Below, piece after piece: positions 41,068 through 49,698 of a DNA stretch of 64,000 nucleotides. Where the stretch lies: NCBI RefSeq assembly GCF_000821085.1, contig NZ_CCXR01000001.1, positions 1,323,001 to 1,387,000 on the forward strand, in the 5' to 3' direction. Each line of letters begins with the position of its first letter. The first letter of the stretch is position 1. Below the pieces are notes generated by a model, which saw only the letters and a program-made list of their open reading frames with translations, was not told where the DNA came from and did no database searches. The stretch is from Bacillus sp. B-jedd. Its GTDB lineage: Bacteria; Bacillota; Bacilli; Bacillales; Cytobacillaceae. A program made the translations under genes and the position numbers.

Positions 41068-41205
41068 TAGGATATCGATGAATTTTACCGATATATCGGA
41101 AGTTTCAACCAATATATCAGAAGATTTTTCAATATATCGCTAACTTTTCCTATATATCCATAACTGTCACATTTCCGACACAAACCCAACGGGCCAAAAA
41201 GCCAC
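41068..41205 (+). repeat. 20-bp tandem array B, upstream of the cytochrome c peroxidase gene
   Basis: ATATATC cores recur at 41091, 41112, 41132 and 41152, plus a GATATCG unit at 41071, so 20-21 bp spacing. One unit (TTCAATATATCGC-TAACTTT) is nearly identical to the fourth unit of array A. The tail CTGTCACATTTCCGACACAAA with CCAAAAAG matches the array A tail. Confidence 0.78.
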
Positions 41206-41316
41206 TCCAAGGACTGATTTCCATCATCATCACGTTTAATAAATTGTTCACATTGCCATGCCCGGCCATCCCCTCCACCACCTTATAATGAGAGTACCAA
41301 GGAGGTACGTTCAATT

Positions 41317-42423
41317 ATGATAAGATACTTGACGGGACTGCTGTTTTTGATTTTTATTTTGCTAAATATGAGTGGATGCTCAAAGGAAGCGGTAAAGACA
41401 ACTGAAGTGCCGTTGCCCAATCCCGCGAAAGCAGTTTCACAAACCGAAACAGGAGAGCAGACGCTGGAAGTTACAGACGAATTGAAGTTCGTCCTGCAAA
41501 CGCATCAAATGCTAACACCACTCGGGGACATCCCTGTACCGGACGGCAACCCAATGAACCCGGAAGTATTAAAGCTGGGCCAGGCGCTTTATTTCGACCC
41601 GCGTTTGTCAGGCGATAACACGAGAAGCTGCGCTACATGCCATGACGCTGGGCTCGGGTATGGGGACGGGAAGGCTACTTTTGAAAAAGTGGATGGAACA
41701 GAAGGGGCACGAAACTCCCCAACCGTAATAAACTCCGGCTATTATAAAACGAATTTTTGGGATGGACGTGCTTCATCGCTCGAGGAACAGGCTCTGGGGC
41801 CAATCGAAAATCCGAATGAAATGAACCAGGACCTTGATGCCTTGATTGCTGAACTCAAAGCGGTCGAAAAATATAATGAGATGTTCCGGAATGCGTTTGG
41901 CTCCGGAATTACCAAAGACAATATCGCAAAAGCAATCGCGGCTTTCGAAAGGCAGATTGTCGTCAAGGATACAGCCTATGACCAATTCCTTCAGGGAGAT
42001 AATAACGCCCTCAATGATCAGGAAGTCCGCGGCCTCGCCCTATTCACCGGGAAGGCAATGTGTGTGACATGCCACAACGGCCCTAATCTGTCGGACAACA
42101 ACTATTATAATATCGGTATTGAATCAGACGATGAGGGCAGATTCGCGGTGACGAAGGAGCCGGGCGACCTCGGAAGAATCCGGACTCCAGGACTATATGG
42201 CATCACCCATACGGCTCCTTACATGAGGGACGGCAGCCTCAAAACGCTTGAAGAAGTCATAGACTATTACAATCGGGGTGGCGATGACCATCCTAATAAA
42301 AGTTTTTTCATGAAACAATTCATGCCGCTTGGTCTCATCGACTCCGAGAAGGCCGATTTGCTGGCGTTCCTGAAAGCCCTTGGCGGGGAGCCGCCTGTTT
42401 TCGAGAAGCCGGAACTTCCTTAA
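41317..42423 (+). CDS. Diheme cytochrome c peroxidase lipoprotein (CcpA/MauG family)
   Basis: 368 aa. A lipoprotein signal (RYLTGLLFLIFILLNMSGC, lipidated Cys ~21) anchors it outside the membrane. Two heme-c motifs are present, CATCHDAGLGYGDGK (~105) and CVTCHNGPN (~250), with the RNSPTVINSGYYKTNFWDGRA family block between. It reduces H2O2 to water with electrons from the respiratory chain. The start follows AAGGAGGT. Monocistronic. The next upstream feature is a 20-bp repeat array, as for the P450. Confidence 0.93.
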   Translation: MIRYLTGLLFLIFILLNMSGCSKEAVKTTEVPLPNPAKAVSQTETGEQTLEVTDELKFVLQTHQMLTPLGDIPVPDGNPMNPEVLKLGQALYFDPRLSGDNTRSCATCHDAGLGYGDGKATFEKVDGTEGARNSPTVINSGYYKTNFWDGRASSLEEQALGPIENPNEMNQDLDALIAELKAVEKYNEMFRNAFGSGITKDNIAKAIAAFERQIVVKDTAYDQFLQGDNNALNDQEVRGLALFTGKAMCVTCHNGPNLSDNNYYNIGIESDDEGRFAVTKEPGDLGRIRTPGLYGITHTAPYMRDGSLKTLEEVIDYYNRGGDDHPNKSFFMKQFMPLGLIDSEKADLLAFLKALGGEPPVFEKPELP

Positions 42424-42452
42424 TTTCATTAAACCTACCCTTTTTTATGCAA

Positions 42453-42489
42453 AAGTGAAGCACTGGAAACGAACACCTGCTTCACTTCC
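42453..42489. terminator. Hairpin after the cytochrome c peroxidase gene
   Basis: AAGTGAAGCA pairs perfectly with TGCTTCACTT over a 15-nt loop. No T-run follows, so termination is uncertain. Confidence 0.4.
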
Positions 42490-42596
42490 AGCGTGGGATT
42501 TAGTTGAGTTATATAGTATAGTTGATGTTGAGGGCGGCGGTTTTATTATCGGCTGCCTTGTTTTGTATTGTTTTAAAGGAAGGAACGATTTCTTCA

Positions 42597-45500
42597 TTGG
42601 CTATTAAAATGAATCAAAAAATCATTAAAGACCGTTGCGGTCCTGTTTCATATAAAAGGGGAGAGGCTTATTTCCGGGCGGGCAAGGTAACATTTTGGGA
42701 AGTTTCTGATCGACAGTGGACCGCCGTCGTAAATGGCGCGGAGGATTTCAGTGTCAAGGTCGTCGAAACACCGACTGGGGATATCCATACTGAATGCACT
42801 TGTCCCTCGCTTGCATCGGTTGACAAGGATTGTCAGCATGTCGCTGCGGTACTGCTCGCGATTGCTGAAGCCAATCGTCCCGGCTTTGCCATTCCAGCTA
42901 ACCAAACCGAAAAAAATAAGGATGAACATCTGACCGAACTGTTCAATAAGCAGGTGAAACGCCCAAGCGCCTGCCAGCTTCATTTTGAAACACGGCAAGT
43001 TATGCCTTTGGGATTCGTTTGCCGGCCGACGTCCGTAACCGGCAACGAAACAATGCTTGGCATCGAAATCGAAATCAATTCCACACCTGTCAAAAAGATA
43101 CGCGGGTTTCTTGAATCTGTCCGTGAGGGGAAGCCATCGACCCAGGATCAGTACAATCCGAATCTCCATTGCTTTGAAAGGGAAGCGGATGATGTCCTCC
43201 AGCTGCTTTTAACTATTCTTGATGATGAGAACGCGCTCAAGAAAACTGTCAAAGATTCCGGTGACAGCCACCAAAAGGAAGAAGGCCGGATCTTGGTTAT
43301 CCCGCCGTCTGCTTTCCCACAGTTGCTAACCCTGCTTATGAAAGCTCCTCTAGCAAAACTTGCCTGTAAAGGCGCAGCAATTAATGGAATTTGCATATCA
43401 GGCGGGCCGCTGCCTTTACAGATTGATTTATCGCAATCAAAGGACGGCAACTACGAGCTAAAAATAGCCGGCTTGGAAAAGATTCTTCTTCTTGAGTCTT
43501 ATCGCGCCGTCATCACAGAGGGCAAGTTTGTGCAATTATCCAAGGACGATTGCCTGCGTCTGATTGAACTGAAGCGGGTGCTTGGTGCTTCGAATTCTGG
43601 AACTGTCCCGGTTCCGCAAAGCCAGGCTGGAATCTTTTTGCAAAAAGTTGTTCCGGGATTAAGGAATCTGGGCATTGTCCGGATGTCAGACAGCTTGGCC
43701 GGTGAGCATCAATCAACTCCGCTAGTGGCAAAGCTTTATTTGGACCGGGTAAAAAACCGCCTTCTGGCTGGCCTCGAATTTCATTATGGGAACGAAGTCA
43801 TCAACCCACTTGAATCAGCCAATACCGCATATCGTGCGGGAATTTTCCGCGAAACCTTGAAGGAAGAGGCGATTCTCGAGGTAATGGAGGAAGGTTCTTT
43901 TGCAAAAACAGAAGGCGGATATTTCCTTCATAATGAGGAATTGGAATATGAATTTTTATACCATACGATTCCGAAGCTTGAAAAACTTGTCCAGATTTAT
44001 GCGACTACCGCTGTCAGGAATCGGATTTTTAAGGAGCCTCAGCCGCCGCGAATCAGCGTGAAGGTGAAAAAGGAACGGACGAATTGGCTTGAATTCAGCT
44101 TCGAACTAAAGGGTATCAACCAACAGGAAATCAGGGAAGTGCTTGCAGCGCTTGAAGAAAAGCGGAAATACTACCGACTCAAAAGTGGTGCGCTTATGTC
44201 GCTGGAGACAAGGGAATTTGAAGAGATCCAGCGGTTTTTAAAAGCGGCGCCCGTGCAAATCGAGGATTGGGAGGCTCCGCTGAATCTGCCATTAATCGAT
44301 GGCCTTCGTCTAATCGATTCCGCAGGGGACGGGAACGCTTTTTCTTTTGAGGAATCCTTCCGGAACTTCCTGGAGGAAATTCACAATCCCTTACTGAAAT
44401 CCTTCGAAATCCCATCAGCCATCGAACCGGTTATGAGGAACTATCAAAAACAGGGATTCCAATGGCTGAAGACACTTGCAAGCTATGGATTCGGCGGCCT
44501 GCTTGCGGATGACATGGGTCTCGGCAAAACGATGCAAAGCATCGCCTATATTCTGTCCGAACTACCGGAAATACGCAGGCAGGGGCTTCCTGCCCTTGTC
44601 GTCTGCCCCTCATCCGTGACATATAATTGGTTGAATGAGTTCATGAAATTCGCGCCAGAAATCAACGCTGTTGTCGCGGATGGCGATAAAGTGGAAAGGC
44701 GTGCGCTAATGAAAGAGTTGAGCGGGATTGATGTTTTGATCACCTCCTATCCATTGATTCGGAAAGATATCCACTCGTACGAAAGCCAAGCCTTTCACTG
44801 TGTCTTTTTTGATGAGGCCCAGGCATTTAAAAACCCGGTTACGCAAACAGCCCGGGCGGTTAAGAAAATCAGGGCTCCACACCGGTTCGCCCTGACAGGA
44901 ACACCAATCGAAAATTCGATAGAGGAACTGTGGTCAATCTTTCACGTCGTATTCCCTGGCTTATTCAAGGGGTTACGGGAATACAGCCATCTGACGACAA
45001 AGCAGATTGCCCGGAGAGTGCGTCCATTCATGCTGAGACGGCTGAAAAAGGACGTTCTTTCCGAGCTTCCGGCAAAAATAGAATCAGTCAACACGGCCGA
45101 GCTTCTGCCTGATCAGAAAAAGCTTTATGCCGCCTATCTGGCGAAACTGCGTCTAAAAACGCTGAAACACCTCGATAAACAGACGATCAGGAAGAACAGG
45201 ATTAAAATACTAGCTGGGATTACCCGCCTAAGGCAAATTTGCTGCCACCCGGCTTTATTCGTGGATGGTTATAAAGGGAGTTCGGCAAAATTTGAACAAT
45301 TGCTTCAGCTTGTTGAGGAATCAAAGCAGGCAGGCAGGCGCGTCCTGGTTTTTTCACAATTCACCAAGATGCTCGATATAATTGGCAAGGGGCTTTCGGA
45401 AAGAGGCATTCCTTTTTTCTATCTTGATGGGCAGACTCCATCTGAAGAAAGGGTCAAAGTGTGCGAAAGGTTTAATGGCGGTGAGCGTGATTTCTTCCTG

Positions 45501-45797
45501 ATTTCATTGAAAGCCGGGGGGACGGGACTGAATCTGGCCGGTGCCGATACGGTCATCCTTTATGATCTATGGTGGAATCCGGCTGTCGAAGAACAGGCGG
45601 CGGACCGGGCCTACAGGATGGGCCAGGAAAATACGGTTCAGGTCATTAAACTTGTCTCCAGGGGGACAATTGAGGAAAAAATCAATGAATTGCAGGATAA
45701 GAAACGCCGCCTTGCAGACGACCTTACTGGAGACGGGGAAGGTAAATCGATGTCGGCGTTGACCGAGGAAGACATACGGGAAATATTAAGTGATTGA
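42597..45797 (+). CDS. SWIM-domain SNF2-family helicase
   Basis: About 1066 aa. The N-terminal SWIM zinc finger has C-x-C then C-x-H (TECTCPSLASVDKDCQH). The SNF2 motor in the last 450 residues has motif I DDMGLGKTMQSIAY, motif II FFDEAQAF, motif III ALTGTPIENS, and helicase-C motifs LIVFSQ-type (VLVFSQFTKML), SLKAGGTGLNL and QAADRAYRMGQ. An ATP-driven dsDNA translocase similar to B. subtilis YwqA. GGAAGGA precedes TTG 42597 by 12 nt; ATG 42609 is the alternative. Monocistronic. Confidence 0.9.
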   Translation: MAIKMNQKIIKDRCGPVSYKRGEAYFRAGKVTFWEVSDRQWTAVVNGAEDFSVKVVETPTGDIHTECTCPSLASVDKDCQHVAAVLLAIAEANRPGFAIPANQTEKNKDEHLTELFNKQVKRPSACQLHFETRQVMPLGFVCRPTSVTGNETMLGIEIEINSTPVKKIRGFLESVREGKPSTQDQYNPNLHCFEREADDVLQLLLTILDDENALKKTVKDSGDSHQKEEGRILVIPPSAFPQLLTLLMKAPLAKLACKGAAINGICISGGPLPLQIDLSQSKDGNYELKIAGLEKILLLESYRAVITEGKFVQLSKDDCLRLIELKRVLGASNSGTVPVPQSQAGIFLQKVVPGLRNLGIVRMSDSLAGEHQSTPLVAKLYLDRVKNRLLAGLEFHYGNEVINPLESANTAYRAGIFRETLKEEAILEVMEEGSFAKTEGGYFLHNEELEYEFLYHTIPKLEKLVQIYATTAVRNRIFKEPQPPRISVKVKKERTNWLEFSFELKGINQQEIREVLAALEEKRKYYRLKSGALMSLETREFEEIQRFLKAAPVQIEDWEAPLNLPLIDGLRLIDSAGDGNAFSFEESFRNFLEEIHNPLLKSFEIPSAIEPVMRNYQKQGFQWLKTLASYGFGGLLADDMGLGKTMQSIAYILSELPEIRRQGLPALVVCPSSVTYNWLNEFMKFAPEINAVVADGDKVERRALMKELSGIDVLITSYPLIRKDIHSYESQAFHCVFFDEAQAFKNPVTQTARAVKKIRAPHRFALTGTPIENSIEELWSIFHVVFPGLFKGLREYSHLTTKQIARRVRPFMLRRLKKDVLSELPAKIESVNTAELLPDQKKLYAAYLAKLRLKTLKHLDKQTIRKNRIKILAGITRLRQICCHPALFVDGYKGSSAKFEQLLQLVEESKQAGRRVLVFSQFTKMLDIIGKGLSERGIPFFYLDGQTPSEERVKVCERFNGGERDFFLISLKAGGTGLNLAGADTVILYDLWWNPAVEEQAADRAYRMGQENTVQVIKLVSRGTIEEKINELQDKKRRLADDLTGDGEGKSMSALTEEDIREILSD

Positions 45798-45804
45798 AAA
45801 ATTA

Positions 45805-45849
45805 AAAAGGCAGGATCCTATCAGTAAAGAGGATCCTGCCTTTTTTTGT
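45805..45849. terminator. Strong bidirectional terminator
   Basis: AAAAAGGCAGGATCCT pairs with AGGATCCTGCCTTTTT across a 13-nt loop, with T-runs on both strands. It ends the helicase gene and the convergent PepSY gene. Confidence 0.93.
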
Positions 45850-46268
45850 TAGTCGTTATCATTATCGTTATCGTTATCATCATGGTCTTCATCGCGATCA
45901 AGCTCTATGATTTTGCCGCTGTTTCCATCAATGGTGATTTCCGTTTCGGTTTTCCCATCTTCGAATTCGAATTTGTATTCAACCCGGCCATGCTCGATTT
46001 CCGTTTCAGCTTCGGTCAAAGTTCCTTCAGCTTTTTCGCGAGCGATCTTCAATGCTTCTTCAAAAGTAAGCTTTGCATCCTTTACTGCCTTTCCGCCAAG
46101 ATCATGATCTTCGTTCTTATTCAGGACTTCGCCGTTTTGGACTTCATGCTCAATTTCAATTTCCTTGGCGTCATCATTAAAAGTGTCGTTTTTAACTGCT
46201 CCCGCCGCGAATGTTCCTCCCGCAATCAAGCCAAACAAGACGCCTGCTGTAAGTAGTTTTGCTTTCAT
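45849..46268 (-). CDS. Secreted PepSY-domain protein with Asp/Asn tail (YkoI-like)
   Basis: 139 aa. The signal peptide is KAKLLTAGVLFGLIAGGTFAAG. One PepSY domain spans ~65-125 (LTFEEALKIAREKAEGTLTE, then VEYKFEFEDGKTETEITID). The end is a short-period Asp/Asn/His tract (DEDHDDNDNDND), encoded by repeated GATAAC-type hexamers. PepSY proteins are thought to modulate extracytoplasmic proteases or sensors; the acidic tail suggests cation binding. It is the third member of a RR-HK-PepSY-PepSY set resembling B. subtilis ykoGHIJ, separated from the rest by a repeat. Ribosome-binding site GGGAGGAAA. Confidence 0.85.
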   Translation of the reverse strand: MKAKLLTAGVLFGLIAGGTFAAGAVKNDTFNDDAKEIEIEHEVQNGEVLNKNEDHDLGGKAVKDAKLTFEEALKIAREKAEGTLTEAETEIEHGRVEYKFEFEDGKTETEITIDGNSGKIIELDRDEDHDDNDNDNDND

Positions 46269-46416
46269 TTAAATTTCCTCCCTTTCAGTTCTTATTTTCA
46301 CTATATCCTGCGAAAATGAGAGGAAAGGGAAAGAAAGATTAGAATTTGATTAGAAATCTTTAGTTTTACGCAAATGGACGAATTATCTACTACTTTTTGT
46401 AAAAATAATATCCAGC

Positions 46417-46549
46417 CGTTGAGTTGCGCTCCAGGCACTTCGCTTTCCGCGGGGCGCCAGTGGAGCCTCCTCGGCGTTACCGCCTGTGGGGTCTCCACGA
46501 GCCGCTGCATCCCGCAGGAGTCTACGTACCTTCCACTGCAATCAACTTA
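46417..46549. repeat. Dispersed Bacillaceae repeat, copy 2 (uninterrupted)
   Basis: A compact 133-bp unit from GTTGAGTTGCGCTCCAGGC to CTTCCACTGCAATCAAC. The ends are near-inverted (GTTGAnTnGCnnTCCA / TCCACTGCAATCAAC) and the interior GC-rich palindromes are TCCGCGGGGCG and CATCCCGCAGGAG. The same blocks in the same order frame the longer copy at 5117-5532. It is non-coding and splits the two PepSY genes. Confidence 0.75.
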
Positions 46550-46637
46550 CATTTAACTTTATGTGTAAATAGTAACTTCAACCTAAATATATTTTTAATT
46601 ATCGCCTTCGTGCATAATAAATGGCTCAGCAATTGCC

Positions 46638-47387
46638 TTATTCATCCCATAACACCGACATGACTGCGCCTGTAATGGCGTGGACTTGTACGGTTGCCTC
46701 CCGGTCATCGACGGTCTGGATTTCCACTAGATAGAACGTCTGGCCATTTTCTGTTTCCAAATCGATGTCATCCACTTCACCCTGAACTTCTTTCTGGGCA
46801 ATGGAAGCTGCTTCATGTTCGGTTATTCTTCTCGGCGGATTGGCGGGCTTTGTATCTTCAGACAGCACCGCGCCAGTTTCAGCATTGACAATGATGGTGG
46901 ATGTATTTTGGTCTGCATCCTTCACAACTCCTTTGTAAGCTGGCTTTCCATCAGCCGTGGCTTTTTCAAAGGAAACGAGTTCCCCAGGTGCTTTTGCAAG
47001 GATTATCTTTTTTATTTCTTCTTCGGAAAGGGAGCGGGAGGGGCTATCTTCAGGTAACTTTTCAATCCACTCAATTGCGAGTATTTTTCCGGTTTTTCCA
47101 TCAACCTTTACTTCGTAAAAATGCCCCTGTATTTCCATTTTCGCATAATAGATCTGCTTTTCTTCCTGCATGGAGGAAACACTTCCGCCATAGCGGTTTT
47201 CAACCAGTTTCTTTGCTTCTTCCTTGCTTAACTCCTCAGCCGCTGAGCTGTCTGGCCGGAACAAAAACCAGCCTATCAGTGCCGCAAGTCCGAAAAGAGC
47301 ACCGAATACAGCAAAATAACCCCATCTCTTTTTCAAAATAAATTTCACCGCCTTCAAGTCCGGTTCCCCGTTCATTCTTGGTTCCAT
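46638..47387 (-). CDS. Membrane-anchored multi-PepSY protein (YkoJ-like)
   Basis: 249 aa. A short cytosolic N-terminus is followed by one membrane helix (GYFAVFGALFGLAALIGWFLF, ~23-43), then three consecutive PepSY modules outside (LSKEEAKKLVENRYGG; LSEEEIKKIILAKAPG; ITEHEAASIAQKEVQG). It lies 62 bp after the sensor kinase in the same direction, so it is probably co-transcribed and may report to or shield the kinase (inference). The ribosome-binding site is weak at both possible starts (47387, 47375). Confidence 0.83.
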   Translation of the reverse strand: MEPRMNGEPDLKAVKFILKKRWGYFAVFGALFGLAALIGWFLFRPDSSAAEELSKEEAKKLVENRYGGSVSSMQEEKQIYYAKMEIQGHFYEVKVDGKTGKILAIEWIEKLPEDSPSRSLSEEEIKKIILAKAPGELVSFEKATADGKPAYKGVVKDADQNTSTIIVNAETGAVLSEDTKPANPPRRITEHEAASIAQKEVQGEVDDIDLETENGQTFYLVEIQTVDDREATVQVHAITGAVMSVLWDE

Positions 47388-47449
47388 TTTCCCGCACGAA
47401 CATTAAAATCTGCTGAGAATCTTTGAAAATTCTCTCATGACCGGACATT

Positions 47450-48808
47450 TTATTTATCACATCTTCTTAAATAAAGAAAGGCCGTTGTTCCGATTCCTGG
47501 CTTGCTTGAAAGCTCGACACGGATTCCAAGGGCGTCGGCAAGTTCCTTTGCAAGGGAGAGGCCGAGGCCGGAGCCGCCCATCTTTCTGCTCCGTGCCTTA
47601 TCAACCCGGTAAAACCGGTCGAACACCTTCGGAAGTTCATCCTCCTCAATACCAATTCCTTTATCAGCAATCTCGATAAAAGCCTCGTTTCCCTTGCTTC
47701 CAAAGGAAATGGAGATAGGGGCGTCACTGTATTTCTTCGCGTTATCGAGGAAAATGAACAGCAGCTGTTTCAGCTTTTGCTCATCTGTGTTCAGTATTAG
47801 CTCTTTCCCGGAATGGTCAAGAACGATCTCCCGGTTAAAGGCATTTTCGAAAGCTTTTGCTGCGGAAAAAATGAGTGAACCCAGCTCAACAGATTCCATC
47901 CGCAGGTTCCATTGTTCATTATGTTTTGCCAAAAGCAACAGCTGCTCGGTCATTTCCTTCATTCGGTCGGCCTCGGAGTGGATGGCCTCGACCGATTCCT
48001 CGAAAAGCTTAGGATCCTGGAGGCCCCGCCTTTTCAGCAGGCTGGAATAGCTCCCAATTATGGTAATTGGTGTTTTCAACTCGTGGGAGGCATTCGAGAT
48101 GAATTGCTGCTGCTTGTCAAAGTTCGCCTCGAGCAAATCGATCATATGGTTGAATGTATCTCCCATCTGGTAAAGCTCGTCCTTTGATTTGCCTTCCAAG
48201 GGCAGGCGTTTGAACTGTCCGCTTCTGCGGATATCGGACATTGTCCTGATCATCGTTGTAACAGGTCCGATAATGATTTTTCCGAGGAAAGCACTCGATG
48301 CGAGTACCGGTATCATTGCAGCCAATGTTGCCAAAAGAAGGACGAGCCGGAGTGTGCCGACTATTCTCACCGCTGGTTCCAGGCTTGTCGTCATTTGCAG
48401 ATTGGCGACTTGGCCGTCTGGCAAAATAACAGGCATTGATTGGAAGGAATAATCCTTGCCTTTATAGCTGATCCTGCCGCCCGTTTCACCGGCTAAATAA
48501 TTCGGAGCCCGCTTAGCCAGCTCTTTCTCCGACAGGGAGGTAACCGTAGCCACTGGTTTTCCGTCAATGCCGACAAGTTGGATCATCCCGTCGACCGGGA
48601 CATAGGCGCGCAGCAGCTCAGCTTCCGGAATTTTGCCAAGCGATTGGGTCACTACCGCGGACGATTTCTTCATTTCCGCCTCCGCCGATTCCATATGGCT
48701 CGTGAAAATCAACTTGCTGAAGGATAAATAAATGAATAAATTCATAATAATTAAGACAAGTGCGAACAGGGCGGCTGTATAGAGGTTAATCTTTAAACGG
48801 AGCTTCAT
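47450..48808 (-). CDS. Sensor histidine kinase (YkoH-like)
   Basis: 452 aa. Membrane helices at ~7-30 and ~158-182 flank a ~125-aa extracellular sensor domain. A HAMP region (PVTTMIRTMSDIRRSG), HisKA with the phospho-His in SNASHELKTPITI, and HATPase boxes (FLDNAKKYS; DKGIGIEEDELPKVF; GGSGLGLSLAKEL) follow. ATG overlaps the response-regulator stop (ATGA). It phosphorylates the OmpR-type partner upstream. The ligand is unknown; PepSY genes downstream suggest an envelope or metal signal. Confidence 0.92.
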   Translation of the reverse strand: MKLRLKINLYTAALFALVLIIMNLFIYLSFSKLIFTSHMESAEAEMKKSSAVVTQSLGKIPEAELLRAYVPVDGMIQLVGIDGKPVATVTSLSEKELAKRAPNYLAGETGGRISYKGKDYSFQSMPVILPDGQVANLQMTTSLEPAVRIVGTLRLVLLLATLAAMIPVLASSAFLGKIIIGPVTTMIRTMSDIRRSGQFKRLPLEGKSKDELYQMGDTFNHMIDLLEANFDKQQQFISNASHELKTPITIIGSYSSLLKRRGLQDPKLFEESVEAIHSEADRMKEMTEQLLLLAKHNEQWNLRMESVELGSLIFSAAKAFENAFNREIVLDHSGKELILNTDEQKLKQLLFIFLDNAKKYSDAPISISFGSKGNEAFIEIADKGIGIEEDELPKVFDRFYRVDKARSRKMGGSGLGLSLAKELADALGIRVELSSKPGIGTTAFLYLRRCDK

Positions 48809-49503
48809 TGGCTCTCACGCAAAACATAACCTACACCGCGAACGGTGTGAATGAGCGGAGGGAGGCCCGCCGTGTCGACTTTTTTCCTTAAATACCGGAT
48901 GTAAACATCAACCACATTCGTATCTCCGGCAAAATCATAGCCCCAAACCTTTTCAAGAATTTGGTCTCTTGTCAAAACCTGCCTGCGGTTGGTGAGGAGG
49001 TAGACAAGCAATTCATATTCCCTTGGAGTCAAATCAATGGACATTCCATCCCGGTTGATTTCCCGTGTTTTCTCATTCAGCTCCAGCCCCGCGAAAGAAA
49101 GGAGGCCATCATCCAGTTCAGGATCGCGTTTCTTTCCGGTTCGCAGCGCAGCACGGATCCTCGCCAGGAGCTCTTCAATCTGGAACGGCTTCGTAATGTA
49201 ATCATTGGCGCCCAAATCAAGGCCAGACACCTTATCCTCAACCGTTCCTTTCGCCGTCAGCATAATGATTTTCGTATATGGATCATTCGTCCGGATTCGG
49301 CGGAGAAGGTCAATCCCGCTCATTCCAGGCAGCATTACATCAAGCAAAATCAAATCCCACTTCCCGGTTCTGTAGGCTTCAAGTCCATCAATCCCGTCAG
49401 CTGCCTTCGTAACCGAATATCCCTCAAACTCAAGCTCCAGCTCTAAAACCCGCGCAATCTTTTCTTCATCCTCAACAACCAAAATCTTTTCCTTGCCCAA
49501 CAC
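48805..49503 (-). CDS. OmpR-family response regulator (YkoG-like)
   Basis: 232 aa. The receiver domain has acidic pocket EDEE, phospho-Asp in LILLDVMLPGMSG, and Lys in IMLTAKGTVEDK. The C-terminal winged helix starts LTPREYELLVYLLTNRRQVL and ends YIRYLRKKVD. The GTG start at 49503 follows GGGAGG. It overlaps the kinase gene by 4 bp. First gene of the group; likely autoregulated and controlling the PepSY genes. Confidence 0.93.
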   Translation of the reverse strand: MLGKEKILVVEDEEKIARVLELELEFEGYSVTKAADGIDGLEAYRTGKWDLILLDVMLPGMSGIDLLRRIRTNDPYTKIIMLTAKGTVEDKVSGLDLGANDYITKPFQIEELLARIRAALRTGKKRDPELDDGLLSFAGLELNEKTREINRDGMSIDLTPREYELLVYLLTNRRQVLTRDQILEKVWGYDFAGDTNVVDVYIRYLRKKVDTAGLPPLIHTVRGVGYVLRESQ

Positions 49504-49653
49504 AAAAAACCTCCCAACAAAAACTCAACGATCAAATAATCCCTAACATTAAAATAGAACAAAACAAACCAATTTTCCACTCCTGATGAAACGGGGGCCG
49601 GTTTAAGCTCTTCTTAATTCAAAAGCCCACGGCAAGAATCCATTCAAGGAAAT

Positions 49654-49682
49654 ATAAAAAGCCGCCCGAAATGGCGGGCGGC
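49654..49682 (-). terminator. Terminator of the NDH-2-like gene
   Basis: Minus strand: GCCGCCCG-CCATTT-CGGGCGGC followed by TTTTTATATT. The gap 49504-49653 holds the response-regulator promoter region and nothing else recognised. Confidence 0.9.
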
Positions 49683-49698
49683 AAAGCTTTCGCTATAT

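Noticed and set aside
38062..41205. The 20-bp arrays as CRISPR
   Set aside because: Units are directly adjacent with no unique spacers, and no cas gene is present.
45846..46256. 136-codon plus-strand open frame opposite the PepSY gene
   Set aside because: It mirrors the PepSY gene, has no ribosome-binding site, and starts inside the terminator; the minus-strand protein has a signal peptide and domain match.
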